Notes under the pieces: model-generated
Told to the model about the DNA's origin: nothing
What the model saw: only the letters and a program-made list of their open reading frames with translations
The model's database searches: none
Shown: positions 53,349-63,366 of the stretch, in pieces
How positions within the stretch are numbered: position 1 is the stretch's first letter
Layout of the letters: the number at the start of each line of letters is the position of its first letter
Position numbers and translations under genes: made by a program
Origin: Theocolax elegans
Lineage: Eukaryota; Arthropoda; Insecta; Hymenoptera; Cerocephalidae
Direction: 5' to 3'
DNA: 64,000 nucleotides
Assembly (NCBI GenBank): GCA_026168455.1
Contig: CM047426.1
Coordinates: 65,811,342-65,875,341, forward strand

Positions 53349-53612
53349 GGGCAGAAATATCAACCCCCCACAGTAAAAAAAATTACATTGACAAATAAAA
53401 AATTGCATGCGCGCGCAAGCTTTTCAGTGATTCGCAGTATAACTACCCCACTACTATAATAAAATTAAATTGACGAATGAGATCATTAATGCTCAGGCAA
53501 ATCATTCTGTTATACGCTAACGTACAACATAAACATTTTTTAATTCGTTCAAGAAGTCCCCAGCGACTATCTAGATCTCGCGTATTACTATTGGTAGCCC
53601 CTCTACCGCGAG

Positions 53613-53987
53613 TTATGCGCGCGCATAATGTTGCGCAAATCTCCTACCTAGCTGCTGTTATATTTATTCGCGAACTCCCCACCGCTTGCATGGTCGTACT
53701 CCCCACGACTTCTCAAATTAGTCCCCTTCCATTATATGTTATGCGCGCGCATAATGTTGCGCAAATCTCCTACCTAGCTGCTGTTATATTTATTCGCGAA
53801 CTCCCCACCGCTTGCATGGTCGTACTCCCCACGACTTCTCAAATTAGTCCCCTTCCATTATATGTTATACGCGCGCATAATATTGCGCAAATCTCCTACC
53901 TAGCTACTGTTCTATTTATTCGCGAACTCCCCACCGCTTGCATGGTCGTACGCCCCACAACTTCTCAATCCCCCCTCTCTTTCGAGC
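53613..53987. repeat. three tandem 126-bp units between two divergent promoters
   Basis: Units begin at 53613, 53739 and 53865 with TTATGCGCGCGCATAATGTTG (a GC-rich palindrome ATGCGCGCGCAT) and continue CTCCTACCTAGCTGCTG and CCCCACCGCTTGCATGGTCG. Units 1 and 2 are almost identical; unit 3 differs at a few places. Length is a multiple of three, so a 181-codon frame remains open across it, but this is repeat-driven. Confidence 0.95.
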
Positions 53988-54017
53988 ACCTGATTCCCCT
54001 TCTTTACAATTGCGCTC

Positions 54018-54025
54018 TATAAATT
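54018..54025 (+). promoter_or_regulatory. TATA box (TATAAATT) for the plus-strand unit
   Basis: CTATAAATTGCGG, with a likely start near 54046 in TGCATTCTCGCGG. It faces away from the minus-strand TATA across the triple repeat. Confidence 0.55.
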
Positions 54026-54045
54026 GCGGTGCATTCTCGCGGCGG

Positions 54046-54199
54046 ATCTTTTTCAACATCATCCCGAGGCACCTGTGGTCGATGGAAGACACCTCGTATC
54101 AAAAATAGCAACGCAGTCTACCATTCACAGAGGAAACCAGTGTCAAGCGGTGGAGAAGGAGAAGAAGAAGAGAGAAGAAGGAGACGGATTGAATATTCA
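54046..54199 (+). other. probable first exon of the plus-strand unit
   Basis: Runs from the presumed start to a consensus donor GTAAGT at 54200. Reading from the ATG at 54029 it could encode a basic, glycine- and glutamate-rich peptide, but that ATG precedes the expected start site, so the exon is more likely untranslated. Confidence 0.4.
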
Positions 54200-54480
54200 G
54201 TAAGTAAGCGTCATGTGTTTCTCTTTCTCTCTCTCTTTCTCATACTCTTTAAACACGTACAAGCGCAGAGCGCCCACTTAATGCGCGTCTTTCTCTCTCT
54301 CTCATATAATCATATACTCGTATAGACATATCTATTGAATATCCAGTAAGTAAGCGTCATGTGTTTCTCTTTCTCTCTCTATTTCTCATATTCTTTAAAC
54401 ACGTACAAGTGCAGAGCGCCCACTTAATGCGCGTGTCTCTCTCTCGTATACTCGTATACTCGTATAGACATATCTATACG
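54190..54480 (+). repeat. tandem duplication of about 146 bp containing a splice donor
   Basis: Two copies run GAATATYCAGTAAGTAAGCGTCATG ... TATAGACATATCTAT, so the donor GTAAGT occurs at 54200 and again at 54346. Each copy holds CT-rich tracts and GAGCGCCCACTTAATGCGCG. Confidence 0.9.
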
Positions 54481-55149
54481 GTCGCTTTCTTTAGTATATT
54501 AGGAGCCATCTACCGTTCTTTTTCGAGATTGGATAGGACCGTTTGACACAACTGCTCAGTTTTGATACATCAAGCGCCATCTCTTACTGGTGTCCCACAC
54601 TACAGCATTCTGTATCATCAATAGGTAAGAAATTAAACATTTCTTTTAAACTTGCATGCAATATTACATTTTTTTAATTAGTTGATGAATATACGATAAT
54701 GTATTGAGCTTAATATGTAAGCCAATAAATAATTTACTTCCCTATGAAACGATCCCCGAAAAATTAGTTCTAAGTATTGAGATATATAAATTTATTAAAT
54801 ATTATTTTTAAAAAATGTGTGCAATTTTAAAAATATGGTTTAAGCAATATAAAAATATATATTAATTTTTACTTACATATTAAAAATATATAACCGCATT
54901 ATGAAGCAAAATTTTCGTTCAACACAAATTATTCTTTTGTATCTGCAACTGAGTCTATTGATCTATCCATGGATCACATCTCACTCTTTAATGTTTATAC
55001 TTCAGTATCGATACTATACTATTTATAAACAAGTATCGAAAAGAATTTGGTACTATAGATTTTTTAATCAGTCGATCACGTACCATTGAGTGTACACGTG
55101 TCAAAGTTTTTTGCTTAATATCGTTAGATATTCTCATTTAATAATAAAA
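54480..55149 (+). other. intron-like region of the plus-strand unit
   Basis: Another donor (ATAGGTAAGAAA) at 54624 suggests an optional exon in 54500-54623. The rest is AT-rich. TATCGTTAG at 55121-55129 is the likely acceptor before the coding exon. Confidence 0.35.
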
Positions 55150-55395
55150 ATGAGTTTAATAAAAAAAACTACTAAGACTACAACAACTGTAGTTATAGAA
55201 AGCAGATACCCGGTCCAAAAGTGTACTGATAAATATTGTAAAGTTGACCATAGTAGGGATCCTCGCTCATTTTTAGATTTACCATTGCCTTCGTTTTATA
55301 AGGAATTTATAGAAGAATTTCGAACACAGCAACAACAACAACAACAAAATCCTGAAAAACATCAACAACAACAACAACAAAATCAGGATCAGCAG
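55150..55395 (+). CDS. coding exon of a Thr- and Gln-rich protein, partial
   Basis: ATG at 55150, 82 codons, ending exactly before a consensus donor (AGCAGGTAAGT). Reads MSLIKKTTKTTTTVVIESRY then CTDKYCKVDHSRDPRSFLDL, a C-x4-C...H arrangement that might bind zinc, then LPLPSFYKEFIEEF and glutamine runs (QQQQQQQ twice). No downstream exon is found before the GC-rich island at 55480, so either the gene was cut or the next exon is hidden. The frame would otherwise run into the intron and stop at 55471. Confidence 0.5.
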
Positions 55396-55479
55396 GTAAG
55401 TTTTAATAATTTTACACACATATATATCAATTGTGATGTGGTATTCGCGTACCCGATTAAATTAATTAATTAATGTAAT

Positions 55480-56470
55480 TAATAAAAACCGTTGGGCCGC
55501 GTTGCCCAATACCGCGCACACAATTATTTATTTATCGCGAACTGCGGGCTGTCGCCAGGAACACGAGTTCGCTGGGACGTACGGTATGGAGGATTCGGGC
55601 GATCCTCCTTGCCTCGACACGATTTGTGAAAATTAAAGGATGTCGGCGGGAGCGGGGAGAACAATAAAAGCACACAGAATTAAAAATAAAAATAAAAGAT
55701 GCATTTATTTCATCTGATTTAACAAGATGGCCATCCAGGCCTCGTGCCGCGACAATGATTGTTTCGCGCGGGCGGAAGTATCGGGAGTCAACCGGATCGA
55801 GATCCTCGCCTGCGGTTGACTCCTTCCTGATCTCCGCTATTCGGGTACCGGCGTACCCGAACACACTCCCGATGTACACACACACATACACTCGGGTAAG
55901 GGGGGGACGCGCGGTAATGTAATTAGACTTACCGGGGTGCGCCCCGTGGATGGCCCAGCCGATCCGTGTCCCTTTGTCCTCCTGGGCAACGGAGGACGAC
56001 GTCGGCTGCGGTGGTGGAAGGCGGCCCTGTGCCGCGGCGAGTGTTTCGCGAACCGCGTCCGCACTCACACACTGACTTCCCGTCCTTAACACACACACCA
56101 GGTCACTCGCGGTACACCTCGCGAGGACGATCCGGGTAGTCGACGGCTTTGCGCCTCACGCGCCTTTGCTTAGCCGGAAAACTCTAACACTCGACACCGG
56201 ATAGTTTGTCCACCTCGAGCGGCGGATCGGGACATACTGATTAGGCAATCGCCTAATTTTCGAAAAAGGGATGAGAGTGGGAAACACACACACACTCTCG
56301 CGCTCTCATCCCTACGTACTATTGCGCGCGTAATTGTATACTTGATCGTCGTAAACAAATGTCGTCGGTTGGCCTTGACATACGAAAGGCTCCGACGACT
56401 TACAATTCGACAATTTAAATACTCTATTCGTCGTGAATAGATTGTGTGACGATTTCCGTCACACAATATA
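55480..56470 (-). other. GC-rich island, possible solo LTR or retroelement fragment
   Basis: Sharply different base composition. On the minus strand it would start TGTGTGACGG at 56465, contains TATTTAAAT near 56420 and polyadenylation-like AATAAA near 55690, and could end ..ATTACA near 55470. A donor-like GTAAGT is at 55940 (minus) after a frame with AAQGRLPPPQPTSSS. Without a target duplication or partner the call is uncertain. Confidence 0.3.
56443..56465. repeat. perfect 9-bp inverted repeat TGTGTGACG..CGTCACACA
   Basis: Stem of 9 bp with a 5-nt loop at the edge of the GC-rich island, followed by (TA)n. Confidence 0.9.
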
Positions 56471-56487
56471 TATATATATATATACTA

Positions 56488-56520
56488 GGGGGGCTTCGCC
56501 CCCCTGCGCGCTTCGCGCGC
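56488..56520. repeat. two adjacent GC hairpins with TTC loops
   Basis: GGGGGGC-TTC-GCCCCCC (56488-56504) and GCGCGC-TTC-GCGCGC (56506-56520) lie back to back right after (TA)n in an otherwise AT-rich setting. This could be the terminal structure of an element starting here. Confidence 0.9.
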
Positions 56521-57926
56521 CAACCCCCTATTTTTAATTTCGAAAAAGATTTTTCGTAATAAATTTATTTTAAATAATGTTTTAAATTATATTACTTTTT
56601 CACTACCATGGACACCTTAGAAATTAAACCGATTCACACAACACCTTGGAGGTACTGTTATAATGCATTGGGTTTTATACCAAAAATTTAATTTTTTTTT
56701 AAATACGATTATAATTTATAAATCAAAGTTTTTACCAAAATTTAGTATAATGAAATCAGAATAATAGTAATAAAAAAAAATAAAGACATTAAATGTTAAC
56801 TGTAAATTTTAAACTATATGAATTCTTATAAAGCTTAAATTTATATTTTAATAATTATAAATGTTAATAAAAAATTAACTTACCAAAATAGTAAAGTGCA
56901 TATACTTACTAAATTGTAGTATTTAGTAACTACTTATGAAAATTTTGGAATATTTTAAACGGATTAAATAGAACTTCACCTCCTTAAATTAATTTCTTTA
57001 ATGACAAAGGATCATCGCCAAAAGTTCTATGGCATTAATATTTTGTACTTTTAGAGTAATAAGACTTTCTTCTTAAATAAATAAATTTTTTTATTATCTT
57101 TTATTAATTTTATAGAACTATTTATATAATTTTAGTGGCATATAAATAAAAACCTGTTTCTTCCATTTCTCCCGTAATTCGTAATTTGCACCCTCTTTCA
57201 AAATTTGTGTTTTAATTCATAATTTTATCCAATTTATTTTTTCCTTCAGTTACAGAGCCCATATATTTATCTTCATTATTATAATCAAATTCATTCCTTC
57301 GAAAACCTTCTGTTTCTAATATATACATACTTGTTTATTTAAAATATTGTTTTCTATAAATAAACATAATCTACTCACTTATATATCCATTCAATTTTGA
57401 AATATTAATAAAAAAATATTTAAATTAAATGCTCCTAAATTAATAGTTTTTGAAAATCTATTGAAATATAATTAGTATTTTATATTGCCACTGTTAAAAT
57501 TTGAATTTTCTTTTGCCTATACTGTTTATAATAGAATTATCTTCAAAATGCAATAATTAATTTATTTAATTTTTAACTTATTGTATATTTCACATATAGA
57601 TATTTGGAAAAGTGTATGTTATACTTGATTAATATTTATTTAATCTTCAAACAATTTTGCATCTGTATTTAAAGCATTACATTGCATTTTAGATCCGTTA
57701 TTATATTATTGAGTATACGTTTAAACATTTTATGAGTTTCATCAAGAATGAGTAAGCTAATACACATTCTTTTAAGTTATGTTCAAAAATTTTTTTTTGC
57801 GCAAGGAAAAAATACATATATTATGTATTCTTGAAAAAACAATTTTAAAATATATATATATTATATAAATATTCCGCCGCACGCACACACACCCACATAC
57901 ATACATACATATATATACATATATAT
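56521..57926. repeat. AT-rich segment, copy 1 of a roughly 970-bp segmental duplication
   Basis: 56868-57842 matches 59448-60372 in direct orientation (for example AAATAGTAAAGTGCATATAC, CCTGTTTCTTCCATTTCTCC and ATAGATATTTGGAAAAGTG in both). Ends in a microsatellite in both copies. No gene. Confidence 0.9.
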
Positions 57927-58440
57927 GGTCTATTTCACGTCAAGTGGTACGATGAAAATTTTAAATCACTCCAAAATTTGAGAACAGGCTGGAAACATCT
58001 TCCAGAACATACAAAAAAAATTTAAGTGTTAAAAATAATTTGCTTAAGAGTTATTCGACCATGAAAAGTGGAAATTTTTCAATTTTTTAGAAAAATTTCT
58101 ATTTTTTAAGCCATTTATCTCAAAATCTGTTGATTTTTTTGAAAAAACATTACAAACAACTTTTGTTTAAATTAATTTTTAGAACTTATCTACCATGGTT
58201 ACATTTCTTAATTTTAAAATCTCGAAGAGATAGAACACCCGGACATATTGAATATCAAAAAAAAGGCTACCACACCATAATCGATTTTAATCTAATACCT
58301 CTCAAAAGTTCACATTTTTCGCGAGCTTTCGAATGCCTTGGGTTAGCTTATTGGCCAAGACGGCTGTTGTAAGTTATGTCTCATAAACCTCATAAAATCA
58401 CTAATTTTCACGTATTTTAGGACATAACTTACACCAAAGG
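57927..58440. mobile_element. relative of the 58464 foldback family, one arm
   Basis: Starts GGTCTATTTCACGTCAAGTGG after a TA run; compare GGGGTATTCCACGTGAAGTGG. Holds a perfect 12-bp inverted repeat GTAAGTTATGTC / GACATAACTTAC at 58369-58380 and 58421-58432. The 80-codon ORF inside has no known domain. Confidence 0.55.
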
Positions 58441-58463
58441 TGTAATATATATAATATATATAT

Positions 58464-59431
58464 GGGGTATTCCACGTGAAGTGGTCCGATCAAAATTTTA
58501 AAATGCACCAAATTTTGAGTACACATTGCAAATGTTTTTCAGAATACAGAAAAAAATTTTTCGGTACTGGAATTTATTAGCTCAAAAGTTATTATAACCT
58601 CAAAAAGTGAACTTTTTCCAGTTTTTTTCAACACCAGCTGGGTTTATCGCTATTTAACCCGAAATCTATCAACTTTTACTATACAACAATATATGTAACA
58701 TTCGTTGCTAATTATGTGTAGAATTTATTCTTCTGGATTAGATTTTCTAATCTCAAGGTCAATATTACTTAAACTACATGTCAATATTCAACTTTAAAAA
58801 AAGTGTAAGTGCGCCACAATTGATTTTTTTATCCAAAAGTCTAAAAGAAAGCTTGGAGCAATACATTTCAAATGGTCTGTAGCATTTTTATGGCCTTCAA
58901 TTCTGTAAAAAGTTATGATAATTTAAAGAAACACCATATTTTTTTAAAAATTTAAATGGGAAATACCATGTTAATTTTTGTGAATTTTTTGTCTTTCTTT
59001 AAATTATCATAACTTTTTACAGAATTGAAGGCCATAAAAATGCTACAGACCATTTGAAAGGTATTGCATCAAACTTTCTTTTAGACGTTTGGATAAAAAA
59101 ATCAATTGTGGCGCACTTACACTTTTTTTTAAGTTGAATATTGACATGTAGTTTAAGTAATATTGACCTTGAGATTAGAAATTCTAATCCAGAAGAATAA
59201 ATTCTACACATAATTAGCAACGAATGTTACATATAATGTTGTATAGTAAAAGTTGATAGATTTTGGGTTAAATAGCGATGAACCCAGCTGTTGTTGAAAA
59301 AAACTGGAAAAAGTTCACTTCTTGAGGTTAGAATAACTTTTGAGCTAATAAATACCAGTACATTTGCAATGTGTACCCAAAATTTGGTGCATTTTAAAAT
59401 TTTGATCGGACCACTTCACGTGGAATACCCC
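58464..59431. mobile_element. foldback element, 968 bp, arms of about 455 bp
   Basis: GGGGTATTCCACGTGAAGTGG at the left end and its complement at the right end; the arms are inverted copies around a loop of about 55 bp near 58950. The right arm has a deletion of about 35 bp near 59360. Flanked by TAT/ATA, consistent with insertion into a TA repeat. Confidence 0.92.
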
Positions 59432-59447
59432 ATATGTATGGTAATGA

Positions 59448-60372
59448 ACAATTAACTTACCAAAAATAGTAAAGTGCATATACTTAATTGTAGTATTTAG
59501 TAAAAACCTATTAAAATTTTAGATTATTTTAAACGGATCTAAATAGAACTTTACCTCCTAAAATTAATTTATTGAAGTCATCGCCAAGAGTTCTATATGT
59601 CATTAATATTTTGTACTTTTAGAGTAATAAAACTTTCTTCTTAATAAAATTAATTTTTGTATTAGTTTTAAAGAATTATTTATAATATGTTAGCGGTATA
59701 TAAATAAAAACCTGTTTCTTCCATTTCTCCCGTAATTCGTAATTTGCACCCTCTTTCAAAATTTGCGTTTTAATCCATAATTATATCCAATTTATTTTTC
59801 CCTTTAGTTACAGAGCCCATATATTTATTTTAATTATTATAAACAAAGGCATTCCTTAAATAACCTTTTGTATCTAATAAATACATACTTGTTTATATAA
59901 ATATTGTTTTATATAAATATACGTAAACTACTTACTTATATATCCATACAATTTTTAAATTTGATTTGAATAATATTTAAATTAAATACTACTAAAATAA
60001 TAATTTTCGAAAAACTTTTGAAATGTAATTCGTATTTTATATTGCCACTGTTAAAATTTGAATTTTCTTTTGCCATTATTGTTTATAATAGAATTATCTT
60101 AAAAATGCAATAATTAATGTATTTAATTTTTAATATATTGTATATTTCACATATAGATATTTGGAAAAGTGTATGTTATACTTGATTAATATTTATTTTA
60201 TCTTCGAAAAATTGTGCATATTTTTAAAAACATTACATTAAATTTTAGGTCCGTTTTTATTTTATGAGTTTTATCAGGAATAAGTAAACTAATACACATT
60301 CTTTCAAGTTATATTCACAACTTTTTTTTGCGCACGGAAAAAATACATATATTATCTATTCTTGAAAAAACA
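59448..60372. repeat. copy 2 of the segmental duplication
   Basis: See 56521-57926; about 90 percent identical by eye, with small indels. It lies on the far side of the two foldback elements. Confidence 0.9.
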
Positions 60373-60375
60373 AAT

Positions 60376-60540
60376 AACACGTACACACACACACGTACAC
60401 GCACACACGCACACGCACACGCACACGCACACACACACACACGTACACGCACACACACACACACACACACACACGCACGCACGCACGCACGCACGCACAC
60501 GCACACACGCACGCACGCTCGCGCACAAACATACACACTT
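60376..60540. repeat. (AC)n microsatellite with CG interruptions
   Basis: Alternating ACAC and GCAC units. The overlapping ORFs on both strands are artefacts. Confidence 0.95.
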
Positions 60541-60568
60541 ATATATATGACATATATATATATATATA

Positions 60569-60629
60569 TGTTGAATTCTGAATTCTTAGACACGGCGGCG
60601 GCGGCGGGGGCGAAATATTTATATATTAT

Positions 60630-60697
<68 letters not shown>

Positions 60698-60764
60698 ATA
60701 ATATATCAATATTTCGCCGCCGCCGCCGCCGCCGCCGCCGTGTCTAAGAATTCAGAATTCAACA
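60569..60764. repeat. near-perfect palindrome with (CGG)n and (TA)n
   Basis: TGTTGAATTCTGAATTC then TTAGACACGGCGG.. on the left is mirrored by the complement on the right (..CCGTGTCTAAGAATTCAGAATTCAACA). Arms of about 65-75 bp surround a (TA)n core at 60630-60692. The right arm has a longer GCC run. Confidence 0.95.
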
Positions 60765-60771
60765 TATATAT

Positions 60772-61094
60772 GGGTGGTTCTCTGTGACATCGAAGATAAA
60801 AAAAATAAATATTGCTATAACTGTGGGAATATGTTTTAGAGGTATCCAGTAGTTCTCCTGAATTTTTTCAGATTTTTTCTGGGCCACTATTTTAAGTTAC
60901 AGAGAGTCAAAGTTGACATTTTAGCACTTTTTTGCATTATATGCCCATTTTCATGAATTTTTAGCTCCCAGGGGATGCATTTTTCACTAAAAACATAAGT
61001 ATGACTATTTTTGTAAAATTTTCCGAACTTTTCATTAAAAATACTTTTAAAGACATCATTGTATGCTGTCACACTCTTGTAAGCCATTTAAACC
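60772..61094. mobile_element. foldback family (GGGTGGTTCTC) copy, interrupted by an LTR element
   Basis: Matches the first 320 bp of the left arm of 21072-22724, then is cut at 61094 by the LTR retrotransposon. The remainder should lie beyond the window. Confidence 0.9.
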
Positions 61095-62176
61095 TGTAAT
61101 GGTAAGTGATGTACTCACTTAACATTATACGAATCAGGTAGGTAGAGTCGAATGCTATAAATAGATATAGGCATATTCGACGGCGCGAGCGACTGATACC
61201 CGCGCGAGGAGAGAGGTAATTGGTGGGAGAGTCGCGCGCGCACGACAACTCGATAGAGAGACACGATCGCGACGACACGTGAGAGAGACATCCCGGTTTA
61301 ATTGTATTTTTTTTTCTATCCGGAAGTTTCCGTGAATTTCAACCGGTTGTCCTGTTTGTTCGATATACCGCGGGTGACTTTTATTTACGGTGCATTTTTG
61401 GTGCAGTGTTGATATACACGCTTACGCGACAAAGTGATCGGTGGTCGAGATATTCTCCCACCGACATTTATTTCTTTTAAACGGCAAAGAGACGGTAGGA
61501 GAAAGGATTTGTTGTTCTTTTCCGGCATTCGAGGTCCGAGGAAGATTAATAAAAGTAAGTGGTACCACTTCCGCGTTAATAATTATTATCCGGTTTATTT
61601 AATGCGAGCGTACGAATATTATTAAGATAGTTAGTTCGCGTACCCCTTTCCCCTCTCGCGTTGAGTCAGTGTTTTCGACTCAATCTCCGTGCGTTTTGAC
61701 CTCGACCATATAGTTAAATGTTATTATTTTAAATCATCTGTTTTTAACTAAATAAATCTGTCAATTGTTAATTTAGTTCAACCTGTGTTGATTTATAATT
61801 TTATCTAACCGGCGTATTATAATTTTATTCCTCCGTTTCCCTTCGATTCGTATTATAAGATACGAATTTTCGCGGACTCACTTTTAATTTTCTTTCCGCG
61901 GTCCATTTTAGGAAAGAATATCATTATTTTTACCTACTGTTGTTGGAAATCGTAATTCGATTTCCATACAACCTTAACGGCAAGTGTGCGGTCAGGTAAC
62001 CGCAGCCGCTGCGCGGGAATATTTTTGTAAACAACATATATAGATATATATATTTTATCGAGTCATTAAGTGTACAATATCTAGTCGGCGAAATTGTATA
62101 AGTTCGTTCGACACGAACTAAAAATACGTAATACGGACGACTCGGTAAGTTTTCCCCGGGCAAGCACACCGTTACA
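61095..62176 (+). repeat. 5' LTR, 1082 bp
   Basis: Starts TGTAATGG and ends CCGTTACA (inverted termini with one mismatch). TATA box TATAAATAG at 61156-61164 with a probable start about 30 bp later. Several ORFs overlapping it are without meaning. Confidence 0.85.
61156..61164 (+). promoter_or_regulatory. TATA box of the LTR promoter
   Basis: TATAAATAG in the first 70 bp of the LTR, so U3 would be short and R-U5 long, as in several insect elements. Confidence 0.6.
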
Positions 62177-62194
62177 TGGCGCCCAACTAAGTGA
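62177..62194 (+). promoter_or_regulatory. primer-binding site
   Basis: TGGCGCCCAACTAAGTG follows the LTR end directly. TGGCGCC-type starts pair with the 3' end of a tRNA primer in many LTR elements. Confidence 0.75.
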
Positions 62195-63366
62195 AGGAAA
62201 AAGTCCCTAGACGTTAGGATAACTGATTGCGCGTACACGGCGCGCGACAAGGGAATAGGAACGGACCGGAATTGAATTGTTTGAACATATGCTCGGTTGA
62301 TGTACGGGTGTTTAAGGATTAATACGTTAGTTACGTGGATTAATGTATTAATTATTGTCGACAATTGAATTAATTGAATTGCAATTAATTTCAATTAATA
62401 AATTATTGTGTTTGACAATAGTTTAAATAACTTTATCGGATTTTCTTCGTTTTTTTTTTGTTTTTATCAGGAAGAAATCCGAAGTCGACAATAATAAAAT
62501 TTTTTTAGATAATTATTGTCACACGTAAATCATAATAATTTTAGATTTATTTATTTATATGAGACAGAATGGTTTGAGGTCCGCGATTTAATAACACGTG
62601 TCCCTGATTCCGTATAGGTTAGTCGGAAAATTAGCGAGAATAATTTTTGCGACTTAATAAAAATTGTTAATACCTGTGCAAGGGTGTGATTTTTGAAATT
62701 TGCTTTTGTTATAATTTTGACTACGCGTATCGGCTCTCGCGTCATAATAAAAATTGTATTTATTTTTTTTATGTAATACGCGATTGTAAGAGGTCACTGC
62801 GTCAGATATTCTATATAGTTAGGTAGGAATATATTTATTTGTTAATTTATTTATTGATAATTTATTAATTTATTTGTTAATTTGTTGACGAATTTGTTTA
62901 ATTTTAAGTATATTTGCGTGCGCTGGTGACCGAGAGCCGAGGGTAATCCGTTTTCTTCCTCATTTTTTTTATCGGATTAAAAATTTTTATTATTTGTTTA
63001 TTACTTCGTTTGATTTATTTATTGTACGAAAGTTTTTTTTTGGTTTTGTTGTAGATCGGGTACAGTATTTTAAAATAAATTAAACTGAAACGCGTATAAC
63101 AAATTTAAATTGAAAGTGAAATTTAATTTAGTTTGTGAAATAGTTGTCAAAATTGTAAAATTTTTTATCACAAGCAAGTTTCAAATTGGTGAGCGTAAGG
63201 TGTTTGTTTAAAAGGGAAAAGATCACAATCTTCAACACAGTGGCCCAATAATTTAGTAGTTTAACGCCACCTAGTGTTGAATAACAGGACCTTGCACAAG
63301 TACCTGCGGAAGCGATTTTTCTTTATTTTTGTTTTGTTAAGAAATCGGCGATAATTTTAAGTTAGT
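62195..63366 (+). other. untranslated leader of the LTR element
   Basis: About 1.17 kb without a convincing frame, T-rich in places. The first codons of gag follow. Confidence 0.6.

Noticed and set aside
53613..53987. CRISPR-like array
   Set aside because: Whole units repeat with no unique spacers, in a eukaryotic setting.
53477..54022. 181-codon ORF
   Set aside because: Open only because the 126-bp units are a multiple of three; it overlaps the promoter region and repeats exactly.
60315..60747. Several ORFs on both strands over (AC)n, up to 139 codons
   Set aside because: They read TH/VC repeats from the microsatellite in every frame.
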